In this document: positions 12,682 to 25,994 of the stretch, piece by piece
Layout of the letters: each line of letters opens with the position of its first letter
Position numbering within the stretch: the first letter of the stretch is position 1
NCBI GenBank assembly: GCA_018881555.1
Contig: JACAXG010000018.1
Coordinates: forward strand, 4,238,346-4,302,345
DNA: 64,000 bases
Source: Amblyornis subalaris
Taxonomy: Eukaryota > Chordata > Aves > Passeriformes > Ptilonorhynchidae
Direction: 5' to 3'
Notes under the pieces: model-generated
Seen by the model: the letters and a program-made list of their open reading frames with translations, nothing else
Database searches by the model: none
What the model was told of the DNA's origin: nothing
Position numbers and translations under genes: made by a program

Positions 12682-13511
12682 TCACAGATTCATAGAAGCA
12701 TAGAATAGTTTATGTTGGAAAGGATCTTTAGAGGTTATCTAGTCCAATTCCCTATGCAATGATTAGGGACATCTTCAACCAGCACCACATCCAACCTGAC
12801 CTTGAATATTTCCAGGGATGGGGCATCTACCACCTCTCTGGAGAGCCTGCTCCAGTGTTTTGCCACCCTCATCATAAAAAATTTCTTTCTTATATCTAGT
12901 TTAAATCTCCTCTATTTTAGTTTAAAACCATTACTCCTTGTCCTATCGCAACAGGCCCTGCTAAAATGTCTGTCGCCATCTTTCTGATAAGGGCCCCCCT
13001 TTAGGCACTGAAAGGCCAGAGTAAGGTCTCCCCGGAGCCTTCCGTTATCCAGGCTGAACAATCCCAACTCTCTTAGCCTGTCCTTATACAAGAGGTGCTC
13101 CATCCCTCTGATCATTTTTGTGGCCCTCCTCTCGAAATGCTCCTGCTTTCCTGTGCTGAGGGCCCCAGAGCTGAGCTCAGCTCAGACTCCAGCTGGTCTC
13201 ACGAGAGCAAGGGGGCAGAAACATCTCCCTTTACGTGCTGGCCAAGCTGCTTGTAATGCAGCCCACGGTTGTCTTTCTGAGCCGTAAGTGCACATTATCA
13301 GTTCATGTCCAGCTTTTCATCCATCAGCACCCCCAAGTCCTTCTTGGCAGGGCTGCTCTCGATCTGTTCATCCCCAGCCTGTATTGATAATGGGGGTTGC
13401 CCCGATCCAGGTGCAGCACCTTGTACCTGGCCTTGTTGAACTTCATGAGGTTCACACAAGCCTATTTCTCAAGCTTGTCCNGGTCCCTCTGAATGGCATC
13501 CCCTCCCTCAG
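12682..13511 (-). mobile_element. CR1 retrotransposon, 5'-truncated, ~830 bp
   Basis: This minus-strand CR1 starts on the plus strand with its inverted 3' terminus (TCACAGATTCATAGAAGCAT). It extends through the ORF2 C-terminal region and stops at about 13511, where it was truncated on insertion. In the sense direction the ORF2 remnant reads NLMKFNKARYKV at 13452-13417, which in the family follows the catalytic FADD box. It then passes through LRELGLFSL at 13076-13050 and RTRSNGFKLK near 12915. The catalytic reverse-transcriptase core lies upstream of the break, so the copy is inert. Only short frames remain open, the longest on the minus strand at 12912-13115. N at 13481. Confidence 0.97.
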
Positions 13512-16500
13512 GTGAGACCAGGTTTCTGATACATTAATCTTGTTTGGCTAAACATTGGCATTATAGCCGCCATTTCTGTGTCCTTACCCAGTATGCTGTC
13601 CATGACATGCAGATATGAAAAGCCTAAAGCCCACAGCTCTCTCACAGCCCAGAAGACAGGGTGATAAGAACTAGTTAGACAAGCTGGCAGGAAACATGGG
13701 GATTTTTTTCCTGGGATTTTTTCCATCTTTAACTACATATTAAAGTGCCCACAATCAAGATGCAAACATGTGGAAGGGGTCCAAAATTAATCTCCTGTAT
13801 ATGCCATATGGAAGACTTGTAAAATTTATAGAAATAGGTCTTGTGTTAAACTGAACCAGGTGGGTGTTGAAATGACTAGGATCTGCATATGATTCAGTCT
13901 CGTAGCAGTAAAAAACATTCCCAGCAAGCTATCATCGCTGCATTTCAGGGTAGATCTTCTCTGAATGCCAGACAGAGGCTTTGTGCAGAACCTGACCACA
14001 GAACAAGCATGACTAGCCTGAAGCAATTCCTGCAGGCACACAGCTTCTGCCTTTCCTGATGGCAGCGTGCTATGGCAAGCAAGGGGCTGCCAGGACACAT
14101 CTGTGCTGTGCCCCTGGCCTCAGCCCCATTTGCAGCCATTGCTCTTCTCTGTTAGAGCAGCCCCAAAGCTGTGGGGGTTGCCTTTGGGCACAACAGCTCC
14201 CCAAGAAAGGCTGTGCTGTGCCCACTCACTTGCCTCCACACTCCAACTCTGACTTGCCTGGCTGCCCCTTGGCTGGACCCAGGGATCTGCTTCCCTTATG
14301 GCAGTCCTTGCCTTTTTCAGCAGCTCTGACCAACCTCTTTGTCCTGGTGTTCTTGAAGCCAATTTTATTATGCAACTTTCCAAAGCTCTTGGGCAATCTG
14401 CTTTCATTCCCCCACTTTCTTTTCCTTATCAGTATTTATACTCTTAACTCCAGTACCTCATTCTTTACACATGGCATGTCCCTCTTTCTAATGCTTGATT
14501 ACTTTTTACACTCACTTATTCAGAGTGACCTTTTTCACTCCTAGTGTATTTATCGCTAGATGGCTCTCATAACCCTTGGGCATATTGCCATTTATCTTTC
14601 AACCCATTCAATTTCTTCTCCATCCAGTTCGGCNCTGCTTAGTATCCCTTTTGTTCCTCCAAATACTGTTCTATTGGAAACAAAATGTTTTAAACACTAA
14701 AAAAAAAATTAATTAATTAGTTGTTGCCTAGCTGCTTCCCTGCTATTATGTTTCCAGTGGTTGTATTTCGATAGAGGAGGAACAGTCAGATACTTTCAAT
14801 ATGAATTACTTAAATGTTAGACTGAGGAAAACAGCAGCAAGGCAGGAATTGGAGGATGACACAGCACAGGGGCTGCAAGGACAGCATGGCTGCTGCTGTC
14901 GCCATCCCGCTGCCAGCGCAGTAGATGGCACAGAAACATCAAACATCACCTGACATATCTTTGTAAGGCAAGAACTGATTCATTCTAGGGAGTCTGAACA
15001 CATCTTTTGGATCTTAATAACCTGTGACGTTTCTGAAGCGAAGCTTCACAAAGTGTGCAATCCTAAAATCCACTCCTCACTTCTCCTCTCACGAATTGCG
15101 AAGGGAATTAGTGACACCCTAAATTGGAAACCATATGTTCAGTTTTTTATTACAACTTGTTCTATTTACATACAGCTAAATCTGATGCTAACACATTGTT
15201 TTCAAAGTTCCTTCATGGAATGGACTAGATTTTTAATGATGATGGAGAAGCATCTCTTCCACTGCACACAGGGCCTCTGAACCAAACTTGATGACAGTTT
15301 TACTGCCTTCAATATTTTTATGGCCGTGATAGACAATGCTTTTTGAACCTCATTTGCAAAGCATAACTACAGCATGGATTCCAAGAGCTGGCAGTCTTCT
15401 CCCTTGTATGACAAGTCAGTCAAATTGGCTTTTTTCTTTGTACAGAAAGGTAAAATGAAATCTTCTTTTTTTCACACTGTAAGATATAACCCTAACAGTC
15501 AGTTACTAAGGATTTTCGTGCTCAACCAAGATGACAAATGCAAAAGGGAAGCTATGACTGGAAATAAAGAATCAGCCAGATGTATTGACTCAATTGTGTT
15601 GCAACAACCCATCCATTGCACAGAAAATTCATTTTCAGCACTGGTAAATGACACAGTCTCGAAATATCCATCAGTCTGAATATACTGTTACATATTTGCT
15701 TTAGATAGTTTAATTCCTGAAAGCAAGCCTTAAAATTTAGGCACATAATAAAACGGATAGACTCACACAGTGACTGACATCTGTCACTGGGATTTTAGTG
15801 TGTTAGGATAAAAATCTAAAGATCAGTGAAGAACATACCGACTTTTCAACATTTGGTCAGGACAATAGATAGTTCTGCAATTCCTTACCTAGAAAACCAG
15901 CAGCACTTAGTGTGTGTAGCAGTTTATTGCTAACAAACATTGTTCCTGCTGAGCAGCCAAGGCAATCCTCAAGTCCTCCCATGCTGCAGGTCTCCTTCCA
16001 TTTCAAGAAGTGAAGAGTGCACTTTGCCTCCTCCCAGCCCTGAGAGCAGAGCTTGCCATTTTGTCCTTCCTGCAGGCAATATTTGGGAGTCTTCCTATGC
16101 TTAAATTAAGCGACATACGTTAGTGTAAGCCTCCTGTGTCCTTCCCTTTCTGTTTCTGCTGGGCTGCTGCTGAGCTTCATAAAACACTGAGTCCTAAATC
16201 ATCACCCAGCGCTGTATGCACCTCTCAGGGCTGTTGTTTCAGGCTGCCTGCAGATTCCAGCATGCACCTGCTTTCAACTACATTCATCTTGCCAAGTTTT
16301 CCTGTGCAACTACAGCTGAGAGAAACTTGTATTTTATCATGAATATAAGCTTAAATAGTGGTCTAATCTGAACCAGGGCTTTAAGCAAGGGCATGTAGTA
16401 CCTGTGGTTTAGCCAGCAGAGACAGCTGTGCAACACGCAGGCAACAGCAAGTCCCGTGGCTGTTAGTTCCGTTTTCCTGCTCTTACCCTGATATAACAGT

Positions 16501-18683
16501 TTTCACTATAATTGGACAGCAGCAGACAGAAATTCACATGACATTTTCTCTAAAGCACAATGGAAAATGACAAGATACAGGCTTCATTGGTCTGCAACTC
16601 TGGATGAGGTATTTCAGCAGTTCTATAAATAAATTCATTTGTCAATTTTTTGCCGTTCTCATTAAATAAGCATTTTATTCACTTCATGTATTTGGAATGT
16701 GGGTTGGATCAGGAGTGTTAAAGTCTTGTACCATGTTTCAATGTCTAAATAATACAGTGCAAACAAAGGACCAGTGTAAAATAATGAAATATTAATATCT
16801 TGTTTGAAAACTCTGTGATTCAATCAGCATTGCATTCATCCACTGAGTTACATGCAAAGAATCTGGCATCCTCAGATGAACTTGTTTCATTCTCTGAGTA
16901 TGTCCTGACTTTTTTTTTGAAAGAAGCTATACCCCAGCAGTATCCATTTCTTTTGATCATAGTGTGATGAGGTAGGTTAAGCTAAGGGAGAACACATCAT
17001 GCTCCTCTTCCTTCTGTTTGGTTCTTCCTTTCCTCTGTGGTTTTCATAAATCTTCTCACTTTATTTTACTAGGATGTTTCCTTTATTCAGCTATTATTGA
17101 TTTCTAAGGGAAAAAAAGAAAGAAGGAAGAAAGAAACACCACCAGAAGTGGTTCCTCAAAGTTGAAAGAGGGGACTAAATTTAGGAGCCCATATGAGTGA
17201 CCCTGGTTTAGCTGCACCCAAACCCAACCATCACTCTGTGAACTATCTTTGTATCCAAAATACCAGGTTTCCTTGTCTTCAGAGAAAAAATCCTGGATCA
17301 TAATGTCCAAGTGTGGCAGGTGCTTAGATACAAACCAGTGGTTAAATCAGGATTTGAAGCAGTTCAAGTTTCAAGAGTTGTAGGAATTTCATATGTGTTT
17401 TAAATGTAAACTTCGGAATTCCCAGACTAATTTTTATAGGTTGACTTATTTAGAAAATAATGTTTCCTCTCAAGGATTCTCCCCTTAGGTAATTGATAAA
17501 TATTCAAAACCCATACTCCCTGTTAATGAAGATTTTTGCCTGGGAATAACAATTAAGCATCTCTGTTAAAATCCCAAGTTGAAAATAACTGTCATTCAAA
17601 TGTTATTGTTTTTGAGCACATGTAAAATANTGCTTTCCAAGATCCAAAGAAAAATCTTTGCTGGCAACTTATTTGAAACAATGCCTAACTAAATGTGAAG
17701 GGGCTTGTCTTAACAGCATACCAATGAGGTGTAGCTGGCAATCAGGTGTGACTTGTTTAACAAATTAACAATATGTTTCTCTAATAGGAAATTTGTTGCT
17801 CCATATTCAGCATTGAAGATTTGCAGCTACTTAAAAAATCTACAGAGACTTTCAACATAATTAAGGTTAAATTTACTTTGAAATTCATGACGACCCTATA
17901 AAAGCAAACCAGCAATATTGTACATCTGGAAAAGCACACTTTCGTGTAATTCTTTAAGCCTTTTGTTAAAAATATTTAATTTACACCTAAAAAATAAATG
18001 AGANTTCATCAAACTATGAGTAACACTCATGTCTGATTCTGAGGCGTTTTTGTATTAAAGAAATCAGAAGTCTTAACCTTATCCTTACTCGGTTTCTAAA
18101 AATTTCTGAAGATTAGAAGGAAGAAATTTGAGGTTATACAGATAATCATAATTAATTCCTTGCTAAGCTACTGATCTGTTCCTGTTTGCTAATTCTGCAA
18201 ATTACTGCAGCATTTATCAATTTGCCAGAAGTGTCCATTTTTGAACAAGTTTGGTTTATTCATAGATTTCTATACTTACACAGCTAATTATACAGATGCC
18301 TCCCTCCCTCTCATCCAAGCAACTGAGATGTGATGGCCTCTGTATCAACAAGCTACCGGTTTTCATAGCCTGCATCTGCCCCAAAGCATCCCAGCTGCAG
18401 AAATATTTGATGAAGAACCTTAACTGGAAAAGGATTTCATGGTGTCTTGTTACTTTACAAGTCCTGACAAACTCTTTTGGTCTTGCTATTGGTCTTTCCT
18501 CAAACATCTGCATGCTACAGGGTGCTGAAGATACGTAAATACACCTCCTAACTTTTTAGCAAAGATGGACATTATATGGTGTAAACCGAAACACATTCAA
18601 AGAAAACATGACAGATGTTCATAAAACACACCCATAAAAGACCATCTTCCAGCTGTAATTTCCAAACCAACCGGTGTTAAATT
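13512..18683. other. Unique non-coding DNA
   Basis: No recognised repeat or gene. The block at 14050-14350 is richer in G+C and contains overlapping frames on both strands (for example 161 codons at 14059-14544 plus), but the translations are low-information and change character half way. A purine tract lies at about 17109-17134. N at 14634, 17630 and 18004. Confidence 0.55.
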
Positions 18684-18898
18684 TCACAGAATCCTAGAAT
18701 GGTTTTGGTTGGAAAGGCCTTTAAAGATCATCTAGTTCCAACTTCTGTGAAATGGACAGGGACATCTTCCACTAGACTTGTTCAAAGCCCCATCCAACCT
18801 GGCCTTGAACACTTCNGAGGATGAGAGACCCACAGCTTCTCTGGGAAAACTGTTCCACCACCCCCCTTATGAGGAATTTCTTCCTAATTGTATCTTTT
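18684..18898 (-). mobile_element. CR1 retrotransposon 3' end, short and internally deleted
   Basis: Starts on the plus strand with TCACAGAATCCTAGAATGG, the inverted CR1 3' terminus, followed by the usual inverted 3' UTR and last ORF2 codons. Around 18855-18865 some bases of the canonical order are missing between the GTTCCA block and the GAGGAATTTCTTCCTAAT block. Its inner end is a pyrimidine-rich stretch that runs into CTTTTTTCTTAG at 18894-18905, which resembles a splice acceptor. N at 18815. Confidence 0.93.
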
Positions 18899-21800
18899 TT
18901 CTTAGCGAAATTGTGTATTGAAATGGATGCAGATCTCTGAAAAAGCCACCTCCATATCAACAGGTGCATTAGCTTCTTACAGAAAGGCAATAAAACTGAA
19001 GAAAACTCTGGAATATCCACATTATGGAGGAAATGAACAATCAGAAGAGACTGAAAGGAAACCCTACTTTGGAGCATACCATCATGATTGGTCTCCTGAG
19101 GAGGAGAGGATTTCTAAATGCATCTTTCACAGAATGAGAAAGTCTTTCTATTGAGAATGCCTTTCTATTAGTGATCTTTTTAGTTCTGTTAGTCTTTATG
19201 TGGAAAAACACAGAGTAGTAAAGGAATTCAACCCCTCGTCTGAGCTGTCTGGGTTTTTCTCCCAGATGGCTTGTACTTCTAAATCACCTAAGCAAAAAGC
19301 CAACTACAGTTTTCCTTGAGAGACTCTTCTCACCCTAATTTTATTTATTGTTTACAGTATGGAAGTATTTCATGAAGTGTGTCCTCAGTGTTCCTTTCCC
19401 TTGCTGAGCAGGAACTCTGCCTTTTCTCCTTTCATCCCGTTTGGGTTGTTCCACCCTCCTTAGCATGTTGATTTCCCTGTAACATCTCAGTACTCTTTAA
19501 ATCCTTTCCAGCCCTTTGATATCACTACAGAGACCAGGCTCATCTCCCTTCTTTTAGAATAGCAGAAGCTGTAATGCTCAGCTAAAACAAGACTCCTACC
19601 TTAAAGCTGATAAAATTTAGATGAGTTAATCCCAGCACAGGTGATTAGAAAGGATCACAACATCATCTGCACGGCAGCTTGCTCCCCCCTTTTAGTAAGA
19701 TTTAGCATGATACGTTTAGTGTACGTTGAAGAATCCTGTAAGTCACAGCGCACTTAATAATAGCCTTGTTTTATGTGAACGCTTTTTATTTCAGAGCAGA
19801 GTGAAAGATCATATAATTATCTCATTGGCCCAGAATCAAACATTTGCAGGGAAAAAAATTGTAGGAAATGTGGACAATTTTCAGCTTTTCAACAAAAACA
19901 GAGAAATTAATATTTATCAGACATTTTACTGAGTCAAAAAGTGTTTTCTGTTTAACTCAGCCAAGGCTGAAGAGGTTTTAGAGTATAGGATACCATATGA
20001 ATATATAATACATCAAAAAATGCATGCAAAATGTGCAAAATGCACATTTTTCTTTCTTTTATGTCAGTTTTCTTCAATTTGAGATGTTATTTTTTTTCGA
20101 GGCTAATTTTTAAATCCAAATTCCATGACAGCGAAAGCAACATGGACTGAAACAAAAACAATTATGTCTTATCATAAAGCCAAAGACAATGTACCACAGT
20201 CTCCTATTTCCAGCAGTGAGTGCTGAAAGTTTACAGGGGCATAGCATAGCTGAATAGCCAACAGTATAAATACAAAGGCAATATTTAGATGCACTCCTAT
20301 TCTTATTCAATATTATTCTATTTAATCCATGCATACGGATAGCAAATTTGAAACAATTTGAAATACTTTTAAAAGAAAAGAGAAGTTGTCCCTTGGATTC
20401 ATTTTCACAGAAGAAAAAAGGACTTTTATTATAAATCATATTAAATACTTGGAGCAAAAGCAGTCAGTGCAGGTTCTTTTAGTACGGAAGAGACAAAGGC
20501 TTATTCTAACCCAATGAACATCTATCAGATTTGAAATCATATCATAAGTTATTAAATCCTACCGGTCCTACTAAGTGGAGAGGATCTCTTAATTACAGTA
20601 TTCTACTGATACTATTAACTTTTATGAACTTAAGTTCAAATTTGGCTTTCAGGTATATCCAAGTAATTCCAGTGACATCTGTGGGAACTCTACAAATAAA
20701 AGACAATATTTTAGTCTCACAGAGGAGATTAGGCAAATCCATACTGTGCTTATATATATACAAGACAGACACACAGACCTGTAGATAAATAAGTTTCTTA
20801 GAATCCCTAAGAAGTGTGTATCAGAGTTATACAAACAAGGTGTTCGGAGCTCTTGGGCTGAAGAAGTCCAAAACCAGAAGAAGGTGAGTGTACTGCTTAT
20901 CCACTGTAATGATCCCCTATCAGTCCTGGAGGTGACCAAGAACTGCATGAGTCTATAGTTGAGGGCTTTTTTTGTTTCGCAAGCCTTGATCCTCGGAGAC
21001 TTGATCTGACGTAGAACAATGTAGCTCCAGACTCGTGTTGTCTTGGCAGGGACATTCTGGCAAAGTTTTGTCTAATGTTGGCATCTTCTTATCTCCTCCA
21101 TAAACTGGAAATGTAACTTGATTCTTGTCATCTTAAGATTTTTTTTTATGGATTTACAGTGATAATTTTGTTCAAATATCATTATTCCCCATGATTTTTA
21201 AAGGCAATGCTGTATAATCAATGAGATACAAATGCCTCCTCAAGGAGAGAGATGTGCATATATTCACACGTGTCCACATGTCTTTGTGTATCTACACATA
21301 TGCACACGCATGTATGTAATGTAATCACATCATCATCAATATTTTAATTTAAAAAATTAAAAAGGAAAAGTTTCACGCTTTCCAATCTCCGTTGTTTCCC
21401 TCTCTGTATTTGTGTGAACAGAATAATAAAACAGAGCTACTGTATTTATTCTGGAGGTTTCTAAATCTAAATTAATAAAGACTTTTTGCAAAACATGCCC
21501 CGAGGTCATCCTCAAGTAGACTGTGTTGAGACTTCAATGCCAGATTAATACTCAGGCCAAATGGATCAATTCTTCAAGCTTGTCAGAGATTATTGTTNTC
21601 ATAGATGATGATTGGTGTCAATCAATCTTTATATATTTCAGTTAGAAATGGAGTAGGGAAAAGGATTCTTCTAGAAATACTGCGTATGGAAAAGCCCACA
21701 GGAAGTTTTACTGCAACTCAACAGGATCATGAAGACCTCATGAATCCCTAAACACATTAACAAAATGCATTACACTGCAAAATTTCAACGACCTAGCACC

Positions 21801-24800
21801 ANAGGACGAAAAAGTTTGAGGAAAGTATCTCCCCACTGATCACTGCAATTCTCTCTTTTATGACTTTGATATTGCTTGGTTTCTAAACTATTTTCAGCCC
21901 AGAGCACTTATACTCTTCTGATTTTAAAAATCAGAAAAACAATTTGCCATGGAAATGATAGATGAGCCTGAAAGCTGAACTGACCATTTCTGTCTTCATC
22001 ACACCCCAGAGTGTGTCAGCTGAGCAATGCAGATCATGCTGGTAGGAGACATGATGTTAGTAATGAGCCAAATGAATCCCTGGTGTGACTTCACTCACTT
22101 CATTTGAGTTATCCCCAGGATAAATTTGTTTCGGCGTACTAAAGACTCTCAAAGTTTTGGGCTGAAGAGAATAGCAGTGCATGGGAAAATGGCAGTCCTT
22201 TCCTGAATATTTGAACTGGATTGCGAATCCAGTGAGTCTGGTTCCAAATTATGTTTGCAGCTTGGTTTTGATACAGTCTCTTGAATCACTTTTACAGTTC
22301 CAGAAAGTGTTGCATGATCCAGCCAGCAACACTGCATTAATAAGCAATGAGCTATGCAGTCCTGTCAAAACAAGCTCATTAGTAAGTTGGCTGCTGGGTT
22401 TTTGCAACCACTAGCTAAACTTTGGCAATATAAACAGGGGCACCTACAGGGAGGTCCCCCAAGCTCTCTGTACTTTAAAAGATTTAAGAACTTATTTTTG
22501 AACATATAAATAGGACTTAGCATCCGTTTTCAGCAGTGCAAGTATGAAATAATTTTCTGAAAGTCTCACAAAAGGTTTATTGCAATGATTACGTGGAAAG
22601 TTTCTTCTCATGTGATTAAAAAGAAATCACGCAATATAAACAAAAAAAAAGGATACTTCCTGATATATTGTCAGGCTCATAAAATCTGACTCTGNTTTTT
22701 CAGGACTGTAAACAAAGTAAGACACTTTGATGCTCTGATGATTGGATGGTAATTANAGGGCCACACAAGTTCATAATATATATGAAGAGCATAATACATT
22801 AAAAGTCCCTGTTTATGAATAGCTCACTGATGGCTTCTCCAGTGATTCAACCAAGCTTGTCCACGAAAATTAAAGGGTACTGTGCCTAGCCTTTCTTTGT
22901 AAGACTTACAATGACCTACCCAGACTACCCTGGGCAAACACCAGTAAGTCCTGTCAGACACTTCAAGCAACAAAAGAACTGCTAGAAATGAGTAAACTAT
23001 TTGAGTATAAAGAAATCTTTTTCATGACAGAAGCTCTGAATGTATTTATTTGTCTTTGTATAGATGTATGCATATTTTAAAAATCCATTTATATTTGAAG
23101 TTGTTAAATTTTATTTATCACCAGTCTTGGAATTTCAGAGACCATAGTCATCCCACCCACTGACACCACTTTTCCTACTGTCTGCATCTAAGGGTAGCAT
23201 CCCAGCTTTTTCTACATCACCAGTAAACAGCAGCAGTAACCTGGGTGGCTTTTGAAAGCCTGCTTGGCCAGAAGACAGGTGAGCTTTTTAATCGCCTGAA
23301 GACTCTGCCTCCAGAGGTGCAGGCTTTGCCACCTGAAAGCTGCAGTGCCCAGCTATAACCCATCTGAAAAAGAGCTCTTTCAGAGCATCACCTCCACTGG
23401 TAAGTGGCTCGCCATGAGGATGCTGTACTTATGCTCTGTGAGCAGACATGGCTTTCCTGAATGCACTACCTTGACCTGTGAAAGTCTAATTAGGTACCTG
23501 CCCGCTGTGCAAATTCTCTCCAACAAAAAAAAAATGGCTTCAGCCTCATTACTTCCATTACATAGGTTGGAATGCAATGTTTTTCATATATGGACACCAG
23601 ACTTACCTGTTTGCAATAAGAAAACATTGGTGTCTGTAACTGATTTCTGGGCCCTTTTCCACAGTGTGCATCTTCAGAAGCAGGTCCATGTAAGGACCAC
23701 TGGGGTGAGAAGAATGGGTAAAAATCAGCATGAGGAGAGGTCAGACTCTGGGCTTCTATCTAAATACATACTACACAAAAATGTCTACTTCCTAGGACAG
23801 TTAGCTGTAGAAAAGGAACTGGGTCCTTTCATTTTCACTGAATTCCTCAGATTCAGAAGCAATATTAATTTTAAAAACAGAAATTAAAAGCACCCCTTTT
23901 GAGAAGGACAGGGACTATTGATACCACTTTCTATCTGCAGACCTGGCTGTAATACTGATGCCAGCAGTTTTTATCTAACATCCAAACTGTGTAAGTGTAT
24001 ATATTTTTTTCAATGGCTAGTAGCATAAAAGCTTGTATTTTGTTCTATTATGTAAACTTTCCCATTCGGGTGACGGGCAATTTATTGCAGCACTTCGATG
24101 GATTGTAATGGCTGTAGTAACTGTGCAGTTAAGTGCTGTTTCTAAAAAGTAGAACTGGCAAAATATTTAATGAAGCATTTGGCTTTCTGTGCGACGAGAT
24201 GAGAGCACCCTGTTGTATGCCAAATCAATCTGATTTTGCACAATATATCCATTCAAGCAGCAATTCTGGAGGCTGGAGAGCCAGAGGAGCTGAGAGACTA
24301 GATTTTCTAGGCTGTACAGAAAATAGTACTTCCAGATGTAATTTCCAAGTACTGCAAAGTGCCATTTACTCTGGGAGACGTGGATTGGCAGCATGATTTG
24401 GGCAAATTCTGTGGAAGCTCTTCAATCTGCTGAAAATTGCCAAGATTTTTCTTGAATGTTACTGCTGCTACTATGTGTTTAACACTAATATCAATATTTA
24501 ACACTGTTAATTCCCTAGAAAATGTATATCCTGCAATGATACTCTGCAAGGTGAGACACATAGATTGGGGAAGTGCTGAGAATAAGCAGCTAGTTTCACA
24601 TGTGCAAGAGTGATGAAAAGATTTTTTTTATATCTTTTTTCTATTATTTGTAAGTGGGAGTGTTTTGTTGTTGTTCAGTGCTTCTTTTTGGCCAATTTTC
24701 ACTCCATGTTCAATTTAAAGGCAATTCATTTCCATGCATTTCAAGAATGACAGGGCCAATTTATCACCTAGTGTTGTTAAGGAAAATATTACAATTATCA

Positions 24801-25948
24801 CTTCATGCAGACACCAAAAATTGTCCGTAAAATTCTTCCAGAAATAACTGTAAGAAAGAATAGAGAATCATAAAACTCTTAGTACATACCATTCTACTGA
24901 AATAAGAGCTGAACCCAGTGGGTCCTGGATCCCACAATTATCTCAGATTTCTGGCCCTGAATTATCATCTCAGGACAGCCTTTCTTCAAGTTTCTTCATA
25001 CCAGATTTCACTGCACATTATAGATGTGCCTGGGAAACATTTGCAGAGTTCTCAAAATCGACTCTGCTGAGTGGAAAAGCCATGAGAGAGCAGCTGAGCT
25101 CTGACATGGCCATGTTCTCATTCTGAGACAGGAGTAATAAACTATTGGTTTTAGAGACAGCAATGTTGTCACCTGTAAGCAGTACTTTTATCACCCTTAG
25201 AAGTTTCTCTTTGGCAAAACAATTATTAAATGATATAATAGGTTTGATATTTTTAGATGATGTCTCAGTCCTTTCCGTGAGGCTGGAAAATCAGCATCAG
25301 TTTGTGCGTTGATACACTTAGAGACTGGTGTCTGAGAAGAACAGGTCTCCACAGTCTGTATTCATAACTATGCCCTATTGCCCAGGGAGGAAGCAGGGTC
25401 ACATCCTCTGGGAGTTTAGAAGCCCTTTCTAGATCATGTTTGAGGAATGCAGTACTATGGAAAGGGCCAACATGTGACAACAGCAGCCACTAAGGCTACA
25501 ATGAGGTGAGTGGGCAGTGTAATGTCTTTGTGTGCTGCAGACACAAATTACAAAGGAAACAAAGCATTTGGCACAGGAGGAAATCCAGCAGCAAAAGCAG
25601 AAACGACTCATAGGCATGGTTCTAGCAACACATCATGCTGTTAACTCAATGCGTTTTTTTCCTAAGAGTATCAGGAAGGTTCGAAAAAGTGGCAAAAACT
25701 GTCTGAGGCCACCCAGAATTGAAGCCATATGACCCCTCTCTAAGGAATTTTCATGACAGACAACTGCTGTGATGGGTACTAATAAGCCACNTTTCAGCTT
25801 CAGAGCATGATGGTAACATGCCCTTGGCCTGAAGGCTGTTTGGGGATTACACAGACACTCCGCAGCAGCAGCAGCAAAGCCACAAGCAAGAGGGACCCTG
25901 GATTTCAGCTGGGGTATGACTGAGGCTATCGTAAGGCTGAGTCGACTT

Positions 25949-25994
25949 CCCTTTAAGCAAACAAGTAAAGCCCCTTTAAGCAAACAAATAAAGC
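25949..25994. repeat. 23-bp tandem duplication, two copies
   Basis: The unit CCCTTTAAGCAAACAAGTAAAG plus one base occurs twice head to tail with one mismatch (G at 25965 against A at 25988). Confidence 0.9.

Noticed and set aside
14059..14544. 161-codon plus-strand frame in a G+C-richer block
   Set aside because: Frames overlap on both strands, the first half is Cys/Pro/Ser-rich and the second half is Leu/Phe-rich. No domain or splice context is evident.
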